From an uncultured Afifella sp. (GTDB lineage: Bacteria > Pseudomonadota > Alphaproteobacteria > Rhizobiales > Afifellaceae), in NCBI GenBank assembly GCA_947259045.1, contig CAMYKZ010000015.1:1-64000 (forward strand): a stretch of DNA of 64,000 nt, read 5' to 3'. Position numbers and translations under genes: made by a program. The notes below the pieces were generated by a model that worked only from the letters and a program-made list of their open reading frames with translations, searched no databases and had not been told where the DNA came from. Of the stretch, positions 39,853-48,857 are shown piece by piece (the first letter of the stretch is position 1; the number at the start of each line of letters is the position of its first letter).

Positions 39853-39989
39853 GTTGATTAGATTCAGCCGAAAAAATAACCGGATCGTGGGGTACCTCGC
39901 GAGGAACTGCAATTTTCGGAATGATCAGTGTCGGTTTCTGGAGGAATTTGCGCGCGGACATGATTGCTGATCGGGAAAGGAAATTTGAC

Positions 39990-40418
39990 ATGGTTTCTGA
40001 TGTCAAAGTTCGCTTGAATAATTCGGTGAAATACCCGACGATGCGTTACCAATTAATCGATTATATCCTGGAACTCTCCGATCGAGATTATCAAGTAGAA
40101 TATTGGTTGGGCGATGACAAAAAGCACGCGGATGTTTTTGCCAACCTGGATGAAGTTATCCACTTCCTGTTCGACGATTCCCTAATTGCAGAATGTGCGG
40201 AAAATTCTATTGGTTTTATTCTTGTAAACGAAACAGAGGCCGCTCTGATCTCGAAAATTACAGGAATTCTTGAAAAATTGATAAACGTACTCGGAGACGT
40301 AAGTGATCGTGCGTACTTGGAAAGGCCGGAGTGGGGCTTGGTAATTAAACTGGCCCAGCAATTGTTTGAGGTCATGAATGTGAATGACCGCATGCAAAAC
40401 AATCAACTCTCCAGTTAG
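39990..40418 (+). CDS. SCO4402-like family protein of unknown function
   Basis: A 142-residue acidic cytoplasmic protein. VKYPTMRYQLIDYILELSDRDYQ, HFLFDDSLIAECAENSIGFIL and DVSDRAYLERPEWGLVIKLAQ recall the SCO4402 family, although I place it there from memory only. ATG 39990 has AAAGGA eight bases upstream and fits homology; ATG 39921 would add 23 residues. The gene and its upstream flank are clearly richer in A and T than all neighbours, suggesting recent transfer. It converges on the glycosylase gene, 6 bp apart. Confidence 0.6.
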   Translation: MVSDVKVRLNNSVKYPTMRYQLIDYILELSDRDYQVEYWLGDDKKHADVFANLDEVIHFLFDDSLIAECAENSIGFILVNETEAALISKITGILEKLINVLGDVSDRAYLERPEWGLVIKLAQQLFEVMNVNDRMQNNQLSS

Positions 40419-40424
40419 AAGATC

Positions 40425-41102
40425 TCACCCGTCCGTCGACATGGCAAGCGTCCTGCTGATCTGGGTGAGATTGCGGCCGCTTTCCGCCATCCAGCCGTTG
40501 AACGCCGCCTGCACCGCGGCCATCGCCTTCTTTGACGTCGGCGCCTTGTCAATGACGCCGGCCTCCATCAGCGCGGCGACGACGTGGGCGGAGAGGACAT
40601 AGGAATCCACGCCCATGCCGCGCAGGAAATATTGCGCGGTGGTGCCGCCGAGCCGGCTGCCGCGGACTTTGAGCAATTCAAGCAGGCCGGAAAAATCGTC
40701 CGCGGGCCAGCTGCCGAACGCCTTGCCGGCCGAACCGTGTTCTTTCGCCAGACCGGCGATCAAAACGGCATTTTCGCGCACCGTTCGGATCTTCTGCGGA
40801 TTGCGCACGATGCGGCTGTCCTTGGCGAGAGCGTCGAAATCCTCATCCGGCGCCAACACCCAGCGGCCGATATCGAACCGGTCGAATGCGGCTTCGAATC
40901 CGTCCCATTTGCTGTCAATGACTTTCCAGCTGAAGCCGGCCTGGAATATCCGCCGCGTCATATCGGCCAGCCATCTGTCGTCTGGGATGGCGGCGATTTT
41001 TGCCTTTGACAGCGGCTTCGTTTCCGCAAGCCTTTTTTCCAGCGCGGCCTCGCCGCCATGGCGGCCGGCCGCTCTGTCGAAGATGTCACTGTATGGCGTC
41101 AT
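40425..41102 (-). CDS. DNA-3-methyladenine glycosylase I-like protein
   Basis: Base-excision-repair glycosylase of the Tag superfamily, 225 residues. SDIFDRAAGRHGG at the N-terminus, RRIFQAGFSWKVIDSKWDGFEAAF and the helix-hairpin-helix-like region RLGGTTAQYFLRGMGVDSYVLS match the family. The zinc-binding Cys/His set of E. coli Tag is not evident, as in many alphaproteobacterial Tag-like proteins. It lies just downstream of the convergent SCO4402-like gene and 42 bp from gcvPB in the same orientation. Confidence 0.88.
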   Translation of the reverse strand: MTPYSDIFDRAAGRHGGEAALEKRLAETKPLSKAKIAAIPDDRWLADMTRRIFQAGFSWKVIDSKWDGFEAAFDRFDIGRWVLAPDEDFDALAKDSRIVRNPQKIRTVRENAVLIAGLAKEHGSAGKAFGSWPADDFSGLLELLKVRGSRLGGTTAQYFLRGMGVDSYVLSAHVVAALMEAGVIDKAPTSKKAMAAVQAAFNGWMAESGRNLTQISRTLAMSTDG

Positions 41103-41144
41103 GATCGCATTTCAATTTCGCTTTTGCCGATTTGCTTGATGCTG

Positions 41145-42737
41145 CTACTCAGCCGCCTCCTCATAGGGCTCCGGCGGCGTCCATTTCAGCACCGGACTGC
41201 GCGCTGCGAGGGTTTCGTCGAGCCGCTTGCGTGGCGCAAAGTGCGGCGCACCGGTAAAGCGGTCGCTTTGATCTCCACTTTTGGCCGCCATCACCAGATC
41301 GCGCATTGTGGCGATGAACAAATCAAGGCTCGCGCGCGATTCCGATTCCGTCGGTTCGATCAGCATCGCGCCATGCACCACCAGCGGGAAATACATCGTC
41401 ATCGGATGATAACCCTCGTCGATCATCGCCTTGGCGAAATCCAGCGTGCTGACGCCGGTGTCCTTGAGGAACGTGTCGTCGAACAGAACCTCGTGCATCG
41501 ACGGATGGTCGGGGAAGGGCAGGCTCATCAGGTCTGCAAGCCCTGCGCGGATATAATTGGCGTTGAGCACGGCGTCTTCCGACGCCTGCCGCATGCCGTC
41601 GGAACCGTGCGACAGCATCCAGGCAAAGGCGCGCACGAACATGCCCATCTGGCCGTGAAACGCCGTCATTCGGCCGAACGGATGGCTGCCGCCGTCATCG
41701 TGCTCGTGTTCGACAAGGCGGTAGGTTTCGCCATCCTTTTCCACAAACGGCAATGGCGCAAAGGGCGCAAGCGCCTCAGACAGCACCACGGGACCGGCGC
41801 CCGGCCCGCCGCCGCCATGCGGCGTGGAAAAGGTCTTGTGCAGGTTGATATGCATGGCGTCGACGCCGAGGTCGCCGGGCCGCGTCTTGCCCATGATGGC
41901 GTTGAGATTGGCGCCGTCGCAGTAGAAATAACCACCGGCCTCGTGCACCGCCTCGGCGATCTCGGAAATCTGCGGTTCAAACAGGCCGCAGGTGTTCGGG
42001 TTGGTCAACATGATGGCGGCGATATCGCCTTCATGTTCGGCAATCAGTTTCTTGACATCGTCGACGGCAACCGTGCCGTCGGCGCGGGCCGGCACGTCGA
42101 CAACGGAGTAGCCGAGCAGGGCCGCCGTTGCCGGGTTTGTGCCGTGCGCCGATACCGGAACAAGAACCTTCTTCGGCGTTTTCCCGGCGGCGCTCAATGC
42201 CGCCTTGATTGCCATCATGCCGCACAATTCGCCGTGTGCGCCGGCCTTCGGGCTCATGGCGACAGAGTGCATGCCGGTGATCGTCACCAGCCAGTGGCCA
42301 AGCTCGTGGATCAGCGCCAGTGCGCCCTGCACCGTCGATTGCGGCTGCAGCGGGTGGATATCGGCAAAGCCCGGCAGCCGGGCGACCTGCTCGTTGAGCC
42401 GCGGATTGTGTTTCATGGTGCAGGAGCCAAGCGGATAAAGCCCCATGTCGATGGCGTAATTCTTCTGCGAGAGGCGGACATAATGGCGCATCGCTTCCGG
42501 CTCCGACAATGCCGGCAGGCCGATCGGCGCCGTTCGTCCGTGACCGCCGAGCCGTGAGGCGAATTCATCCGGTTCCGCCAGATCGACGCCGGTAATATCC
42601 GTCCGGCCGACCTCGAAGATCAGCGGTTCTTCCAGTTGCAGCGCACGGTTTCCGGTAAACGTCGGCCGCGTCTGGCGGTTCTCGCCATCGCTTTCAGTTC
42701 CTGCAGGCCGGGTCGGACGTCCCTGTTTGTTCAGCAT
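41145..42737 (-). CDS. gcvPB: Glycine dehydrogenase (decarboxylating) subunit 2
   Basis: C-terminal half of the P protein as a separate PLP subunit (530 residues). The Schiff-base Lys is in INLHKTFSTPHGGGGPGAG. MGLYPLGSCTMKHNPR and VSAHGTNPATAAL are diagnostic. Start ATG 42737 is one base after the gcvPA stop region; the longer open frame to 43031 overlaps gcvPA and lacks homology. It forms an alpha2beta2 enzyme with GcvPA, decarboxylating glycine and loading GcvH. Confidence 0.96.
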   Translation of the reverse strand: MLNKQGRPTRPAGTESDGENRQTRPTFTGNRALQLEEPLIFEVGRTDITGVDLAEPDEFASRLGGHGRTAPIGLPALSEPEAMRHYVRLSQKNYAIDMGLYPLGSCTMKHNPRLNEQVARLPGFADIHPLQPQSTVQGALALIHELGHWLVTITGMHSVAMSPKAGAHGELCGMMAIKAALSAAGKTPKKVLVPVSAHGTNPATAALLGYSVVDVPARADGTVAVDDVKKLIAEHEGDIAAIMLTNPNTCGLFEPQISEIAEAVHEAGGYFYCDGANLNAIMGKTRPGDLGVDAMHINLHKTFSTPHGGGGPGAGPVVLSEALAPFAPLPFVEKDGETYRLVEHEHDDGGSHPFGRMTAFHGQMGMFVRAFAWMLSHGSDGMRQASEDAVLNANYIRAGLADLMSLPFPDHPSMHEVLFDDTFLKDTGVSTLDFAKAMIDEGYHPMTMYFPLVVHGAMLIEPTESESRASLDLFIATMRDLVMAAKSGDQSDRFTGAPHFAPRKRLDETLAARSPVLKWTPPEPYEEAAE

Positions 42738-42738
42738 G

Positions 42739-44082
42739 TTACAGAACCTCCTGAAGGGTCTTTGCCAGACTTTGCATTTCGTCGGCGGTCGATGTTTCGG
42801 TGACAGTGACCAGCAGCAGGTCGGCCAGATCCGGTTTGCCCGGTTCCAGCCGCGACACCGGTACGCCGGCGACAAGCCCGCGGCCGGCGAGTTTCTCCGC
42901 GATCTTCGCGGCATCGCCCGGCAAACGCACGGTGAACTCGTTGAAGAAGTCCGGATTGAGTACGCTGACACCGGGAATGGCATCGAGCAGCCCGGCAAGG
43001 TGGGCCGCATTGGCGTGATTGATGCGGGCAAGCCGGGTAATCCCGGCCTCGCCGAGCAGCGTCATATGTACCGTGAAGGCCAGGCAGCAGAGGCCGGAAT
43101 TGGTACAGATGTTGGAGGTCGCCTTGTCGCGGCGGATATGCTGTTCTCGGGTCGACAAGGTCAGCACGAAACCGCGATTGCCGTCCGCATCGACGGTTTC
43201 GCCGCACAGCCGGCCGGGCATCTGGCGGACATATTTCTGCTTGGTGGCGAACAGGCCGACATAGGGCCCGCCGAAATTGAGCCCGTTGCCGATGCTCTGG
43301 CCTTCGCCGACAACGATATCGGCGCCTTGGGCGCCCGGCGGTTCGATCAGCCCGAGCGACACCACTTCGGTGAACACGGCCACCAGCAGCGCACCCTTTG
43401 CATGGCAGGCCTCGGCAATCGGCTTCAGGTCAAAAAGCTGGCCGTAAACCGATGGCGACTGCACGACGACGCAGGAGGTTTCGTCGTCGATCGCCGCAAT
43501 GATATCTTCAGCACCTTGCGGGTCAGGCGGCATCAATGTCAGCCGGTCATCGGCCATGTTCGACAGGTTTTCCACCACGGCGCGGTAGTGCGGATGCAGC
43601 CCGCCGGAGATCAGCGCCTTGTTGCGCTTCGTCACCCGGTGCGCCATCAGAACTGCTTCGCCGGTCGCCGTCGAGCCGTCATACATGGAGGCATTGGCGA
43701 CATCCATCGCCGTCAGGTTGGCGACCTGGGTCTGGAACTCAAACAGCGCCTGCAGCGTGCCCTGGGTTACCTCCGGCTGATAGGGCGTGTAGGAGGTCAG
43801 GAATTCAGAGCGCTGGATAATATGGTCGACCATCGCCGGAACATGGTGGCGGTAGGCGCCGGCGCCGGCAAAAAACGGCGTCTCGGCGGCGGCGAGATTT
43901 TTCGCCGCAATGCCGCGCATGATGCGGGCCACTTCCATCTCGCCGCGATGAGCCGGCAGGTCGAGCGGGTCGCGCAGTCTCTTGTCTTCGGGAATATCGG
44001 CGAACAGATCGTCGATCGAGCCGACGCCGATCCGCGCCAGCATGTCGGCACGGTCCTGGTCGGTATGGGGAAGATATCGCAT
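42739..44082 (-). CDS. gcvPA: Glycine dehydrogenase (decarboxylating) subunit 1
   Basis: N-terminal half of the P protein as a separate subunit, 447 residues. [19 protein letters not shown], the [21 protein letters not shown] segment and [15 protein letters not shown] are family hallmarks. It pairs with GcvPB immediately downstream. Split P protein is known from many bacteria, but many Rhizobiaceae carry one long gcvP, which gives a taxonomic hint. Confidence 0.96.
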   Translation of the reverse strand: MRYLPHTDQDRADMLARIGVGSIDDLFADIPEDKRLRDPLDLPAHRGEMEVARIMRGIAAKNLAAAETPFFAGAGAYRHHVPAMVDHIIQRSEFLTSYTPYQPEVTQGTLQALFEFQTQVANLTAMDVANASMYDGSTATGEAVLMAHRVTKRNKALISGGLHPHYRAVVENLSNMADDRLTLMPPDPQGAEDIIAAIDDETSCVVVQSPSVYGQLFDLKPIAEACHAKGALLVAVFTEVVSLGLIEPPGAQGADIVVGEGQSIGNGLNFGGPYVGLFATKQKYVRQMPGRLCGETVDADGNRGFVLTLSTREQHIRRDKATSNICTNSGLCCLAFTVHMTLLGEAGITRLARINHANAAHLAGLLDAIPGVSVLNPDFFNEFTVRLPGDAAKIAEKLAGRGLVAGVPVSRLEPGKPDLADLLLVTVTETSTADEMQSLAKTLQEVL

Positions 44083-44103
44083 GGGGGCCTCGTTGGCTTG
44101 TCT

Positions 44104-44475
44104 CTACTGCGCGTCGACGTGGGCCTTGTAGGCGTCGGCGTCCATCATGGCATCGACTTCGGACGGGTCCGACAGCTTGATCCTGACGAACCAGCCATCG
44201 CCTTCGGCGGCTGCATTGACCGTCTCCGGCACGTCGGTGAGCACATCATTGACGGCAACCACTTCGCCTGACACCGGCGCAAAGACTTCACTGGCCGCCT
44301 TGACCGATTCCACAACGGCGGCGTCATCGCCCTTGGCCAGTATTTTGCCGACAGCCGGCAGTTCGACGAACACGACATCGCCGAGCTGCTCGGCGGCATA
44401 GACTGTGATGCCGAATGTGGCGGTGTCGCCGTCGACACTGACCCATTCATGATCTTCGGTATATTTCATGCTCAT
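44104..44475 (-). CDS. gcvH: Glycine cleavage system H protein
   Basis: Lipoyl carrier of the glycine cleavage system (123 residues). [20 protein letters not shown] and the lipoylated Lys in [19 protein letters not shown] are canonical. It lies between gcvT (30 bp upstream) and gcvPA (21 bp downstream) on the same strand, under the glycine riboswitch upstream of gcvT. Confidence 0.97.
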   Translation of the reverse strand: MSMKYTEDHEWVSVDGDTATFGITVYAAEQLGDVVFVELPAVGKILAKGDDAAVVESVKAASEVFAPVSGEVVAVNDVLTDVPETVNAAAEGDGWFVRIKLSDPSEVDAMMDADAYKAHVDAQ

Positions 44476-44505
44476 TGGATTGTCCTCACTTGATGATTTT
44501 GGATT

Positions 44506-45660
44506 TCAGGATCTGACATAATTGTGCGGTGTGAACGGCAGGCTGGCAATCTGCGCCGGTTCGGGTCCGCGGCGGCCGGAAAGCTGCACGGCCGATCCGC
44601 TCAGCGGGTAATTGGCGTCGATATAACCCATGGCGACGGGGCCGCCGACCGTCGGGCCAAAGCCGCCGGACGTCACCTTGCCGATGATATCGCCGCTTTC
44701 CGACAGCACCTCTGCGCCTTCGCGCACCGGCGCCCGGCCTTGCGGTTTCAGGCCGACGCGGATACGGGCCGGGCCGTTCTGCAATTCGCGCATGATGCGC
44801 TCAGCGCCGGGAAATCCGCCGCTTTCGCGGCGTGGCTTGGAGACAGCGAACAACAGGCTCGCTTCCACCGGCGAGGTGGTCTCGTCAAGGTCCTGACCGT
44901 AAAGCGGCAGGCCGGCTTCCAGTCGTAGCGAATCCCGGGCGCCGAGCCCGACGGGTTTGACATCGGGATCATAGAGCAGCGTCTTCACCAGCGCTTCGGC
45001 CTGATCGGCAGCAACGGAAATCTCAAATCCGTCCTCACCGGTATAACCGGAGCGCGAGACATGGCAGTCGATCTGACTGCCGCCGGCGAGGGTGAATTCG
45101 GCACTGGCGGCCGTCATGAAGGTGAGGGAGGCCGCCTTGGGGCAGACTTTGCCGAGGGCTGCGGCAGCGCGGGGGCCCTGCAGCGCAACCAGCGCCCGGT
45201 CATCCGCGGCTTCCAGGCTGACGCCATCGGGCAGGCGGTCACGGATATAGGCGTCGTCGACATGTTTGCGCGCGCCGTTGACGACAAGCATCAGCCGGCC
45301 GTCATCGGCCGCAGAACCCGGTCGGGTGACAATCAGATCGTCGACGATGCCGCCATCGTCGTTGAGCAGGATCGTGTAGCGCATGGCGCCGGGCTTCAGT
45401 TTGGAGAACGAGCCTGGTGTCAGTGTTTCGAGTGCTGCAACTGTTGCCGCGTGGTCGGGGCCAATGAGAAAACGCTGGCCCATATGCGAGACATCGAACA
45501 GGCCGGCCTTTTGCCGTGTCCAGTTATGTTCCGCCATGATGCCGTCGAACTGCACTGGCATGGCGTATCCGGCAAACGGCACGATGCGCCCGCCGAGTTC
45601 GCGGTTCAATGCCGTCAGCGGTGTTTCCAGAAGTGTTTCAGGATTGTCTTCGCTCATCAT
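44506..45660 (-). CDS. gcvT: Aminomethyltransferase (glycine cleavage T protein)
   Basis: Transfers the methylene group from aminomethyl-GcvH to tetrahydrofolate, releasing ammonia. It has 384 residues, with N-terminal LTALNRELGGRIVPFAGYAMPVQF, the folate-domain segment RSGYTGEDGFEI and C-terminal VTSGGFGPTVGGPVAMGYI. It is first gene of the gcvT-gcvH-gcvPA-gcvPB operon. A GGAG-containing ribosome site (TAGGAGCTG) directly precedes the ATGATG start. Controlled by the tandem glycine riboswitch. Confidence 0.97.
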   Translation of the reverse strand: MMSEDNPETLLETPLTALNRELGGRIVPFAGYAMPVQFDGIMAEHNWTRQKAGLFDVSHMGQRFLIGPDHAATVAALETLTPGSFSKLKPGAMRYTILLNDDGGIVDDLIVTRPGSAADDGRLMLVVNGARKHVDDAYIRDRLPDGVSLEAADDRALVALQGPRAAAALGKVCPKAASLTFMTAASAEFTLAGGSQIDCHVSRSGYTGEDGFEISVAADQAEALVKTLLYDPDVKPVGLGARDSLRLEAGLPLYGQDLDETTSPVEASLLFAVSKPRRESGGFPGAERIMRELQNGPARIRVGLKPQGRAPVREGAEVLSESGDIIGKVTSGGFGPTVGGPVAMGYIDANYPLSGSAVQLSGRRGPEPAQIASLPFTPHNYVRS

Positions 45661-45704
45661 CAGCTCCTACGTTTCAGACAGCACGCAATCGGCCAAAAAA
45701 GCCC

Positions 45705-45932
45705 GTTCGTGCCCCCTCTGTCGCAGAACCTGAGAGATTCCCGCCAGACACCTCACACGATGTCTTCCGGTTACTCCTTCGGTGCGCTGCCGTACGGATC
45801 ATGCCCGGTTGCCCGGCAGCCCTTTCCAGATCGTCACTCGCCCATGCGGTCCGTTTGCCTGAGAGTTTCCGGGGCGGTTGCTCCTTCGGCGTACCTACCC
45901 GAAAATCAGAGGGCGGCACTCTCCCGCGTGGC
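45705..45932 (-). ncRNA. Tandem glycine riboswitch upstream of gcvT
   Basis: Two glycine aptamers in series on the minus strand. Aptamer I has the entry GGGAGAGTGCC (around 45916-45926), the core CCGAAGGAGCAACCG (45875-45889) and AAACTCTCAGGC (45857-45868). Aptamer II has CCGAAGGAGTAACCGG (45767-45782) and ATCTCTCAGG (45729-45738). A run of six T (minus strand, near 45700) lies between the second aptamer and gcvT and may be part of the expression platform. Glycine binding is expected to turn on gcv expression, as in other gcv-linked switches. Confidence 0.93.
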
Positions 45933-46017
45933 GTCGATACATTCGTGAATCGTGACGCCAATTCACACTTGCCATCATTCATGCAAGCTATCGGTCTGTC
46001 AACTCACGCAAATCCCG

Positions 46018-46428
46018 TCATTGCGGATCGGTCTGGTAATCCTCGTCGCTGACCGGCTCCAGCCAGTTGACATGGACGCCGTCGAGCGCCTCGTGGATGG
46101 CGATATGCACCATCGCCACTTTCGGCTCCGCACCGTGCCAGTGTTTTTCGTGCGGCGGGATCCAGACCGTGTCGCCGGGCCGGATCTGCTGCACGCTTTC
46201 GCCCCAGACCTGGACGCGGCCGGCGCCTGAGACGACATGCAGGGTCTGGCCGAGCGGGTGGGTATGCCAATTGGTGCGGGCGCCCGGATCGAAGCGGACG
46301 CTGACGGCGCGGGCGCGGGCCGGATCGGGCGTCTCGACAATCGGATCCTGCCAGACGGTGCCGGTGAACCAATCCGGGTTGGCCGTGATGCTGGCGCGGC
46401 TGCCTGCCTTGAAAATATCCATTCTCAT
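46018..46428 (-). CDS. Cupin protein, (R)-mandelonitrile lyase/hydroxynitrile lyase-like
   Basis: Single-domain cupin of 136 residues. The metal site HTHPLGQTLHVV, with Gln in place of the usual Glu, and the later His in PHEKHWHGA reproduce the His-His-Gln-His set of bacterial manganese hydroxynitrile lyases of the GtHNL type. Many members of this group are annotated only as cupins and their natural role is unclear. It is monocistronic, upstream of the glycine riboswitch promoter and on the same strand as the gcv genes. Confidence 0.82.
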   Translation of the reverse strand: MRMDIFKAGSRASITANPDWFTGTVWQDPIVETPDPARARAVSVRFDPGARTNWHTHPLGQTLHVVSGAGRVQVWGESVQQIRPGDTVWIPPHEKHWHGAEPKVAMVHIAIHEALDGVHVNWLEPVSDEDYQTDPQ

Positions 46429-46488
46429 TGTCCTTCGCCTGGAGTTGGCCGATTCAGATCCGGCCTTGTTCAGATGTGTTGCGGGCGG

Positions 46489-47100
46489 CTATTTGCCTTC
46501 GTCGAAACCGACATAAATCAGATAGTTGCGCTCGTCGCCCGGTGAGGGAACCTGAATCTCGTAAACCCGTCGGAACACCGATGAGAGGTTCGGCCCGATG
46601 CTGACGGTTTCATTGTGAAGTTCCGATTTCAGCACAGCTTCCTTGTACTTCACCACGGCGATGCGGATCGGCACCTTGACGTCGGACGGTCCGCCCCTTG
46701 GGCCGGCCAGGATCCGCCCCGACACGCCGACCCGGATGGTCATTGTGCCACCGGGGTCATCCTGGCATTCGCGCGCGGTATCGCCGATCGACACCTGCCA
46801 GATCAGCGCCTCCTCGGTCGGTTCTGCCCGGCGTTCATAGCGCCGCAGCACCTGTGTCCCGTCGCGCACTTCGATGACCGGGCAATAACCGGAACCGTAA
46901 TATTTGCGCAGTTCGATCTGACCTTCGGGATTGGCCTGTGCCGTCTCTGTCGTGGCTCCCGTTGCAGGCTGATCGCCGCCGTTGCCGATGCCGATGCGGC
47001 TGAGCGTGCTGCCGCAGCCGGCAAGCAGAGCGGAAAAAATCAGAATTGTGCCGAACCGTGCGGCCGGAATGAAGCGGGTCACTGTTTTTGTCTTTGTCAT
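46489..47100 (-). CDS. Predicted outer-membrane lipoprotein of unknown function
   Basis: A 203-residue lipoprotein. The N-terminus is basic, then hydrophobic (FGTILIFSALLAGC), with lipobox LLAGC and Cys29 as the acylation site. The mature domain (IELRKYYGSGYCPVIEVRDGTQVLRRYERR to the end) contains two further Cys and looks beta-rich. I do not recognise the family. It is divergent from ccrM across 166 bp. Confidence 0.75.
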   Translation of the reverse strand: MTKTKTVTRFIPAARFGTILIFSALLAGCGSTLSRIGIGNGGDQPATGATTETAQANPEGQIELRKYYGSGYCPVIEVRDGTQVLRRYERRAEPTEEALIWQVSIGDTARECQDDPGGTMTIRVGVSGRILAGPRGGPSDVKVPIRIAVVKYKEAVLKSELHNETVSIGPNLSSVFRRVYEIQVPSPGDERNYLIYVGFDEGK

Positions 47101-47129
47101 TGATACGCCTGAACAATTCTAACTGGACG

Positions 47130-48403
<1,274 letters not shown>

Positions 48404-48651
48404 GGAGGCAGGGTAATCTCTGCGAATTAGGTATCGGAGCCTACGTAATGTTGGAAATAGCCTTTCAAACAAGGGCTTAAACCTGCGCCGTCAAACCCCC
48501 AGACGGAAATCTAAACCGGCCAGGTCACATGTTACTTGCGCCGGTCAAATCGCCTGTTACCGACATACGGCATTTTCAGTTTGACTTTCATATCAAACAG
48601 GGGTAAAACATGAACATACCGCGTTTCCTCTTTTAATGCCCGCATAACTGA

Positions 48652-48681
48652 CCCGGCTGCCAGCCCAGGCGCCGGGTTTTT
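48652..48681 (+). terminator. Rho-independent terminator
   Basis: Six-bp GC stem CCCGGC / GCCGGG around a 13-base loop, directly followed by TTTTT. It lies 250 bp past ccrM and 177 bp before the phage-like gene. It would block ccrM transcription from entering the accessory locus. Confidence 0.7.
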
Positions 48682-48748
48682 CGTGTTCACAATCGCTGGA
48701 TGAGCCGGAACGAAGATCCGGTTTAACGCAGCGTCCACATTCGCCTCA

Positions 48749-48784
48749 AGCCGGCCGCCATGTTCCGTGGCGCGCCGGCTTTTT
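48749..48784 (+). terminator. Strong Rho-independent terminator
   Basis: Two-part stem AGCCGGC-CGCCA / TGGCG-C-GCCGGCT (12 bp, one bulged base) with a 7-base loop, running into TTTTT. It is only 74 bp before the start of the 1252-residue gene. The gene therefore needs a promoter in 48785-48845 or readthrough. Confidence 0.8.
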
Positions 48785-48857
48785 CATTGCGGCTTTTCTT
48801 CGCAGGCTTTTCGCGCGGTTTCGCTTTTCCAGAATTCCAAACTGATGAGGATCCTCC

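Larger units (their letters stand above)
48404..48857. other. 454-bp gene-free region between ccrM and the phage-like gene
   Basis: No convincing coding sequence. It holds two plus-strand terminators (listed separately). The earlier part (about 48510-48600) is A/T-rich and carries similar short blocks (TCACATGTTACTTG and TCGCCTGTTACCG), possibly debris of an old insertion. A 68-codon minus-strand open frame has no recognisable homology. A perfect palindrome GAGGATCCTC (48847-48856) covers the ribosome site of the following gene. Confidence 0.5.

Noticed and set aside
41145-43031. Long version of gcvPB starting at 43031
   Set aside because: The extra about 98 residues overlap gcvPA in another frame and do not resemble GcvPB; ATG 42737 fits the family.
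42727-44271. 514-codon plus-strand open frame opposite gcvPA
   Set aside because: Antisense to an unambiguous gcvPA/gcvH; the translation is rich in Arg, His and Gln without domain pattern. The similar frame at 41058-42557 is rejected for the same reason.
48532-48738. 68-codon minus-strand open frame between ccrM and the phage-like gene
   Set aside because: No recognisable family, no good ribosome site, and it spans one of the plus-strand terminators; kept only as part of the intergenic description.
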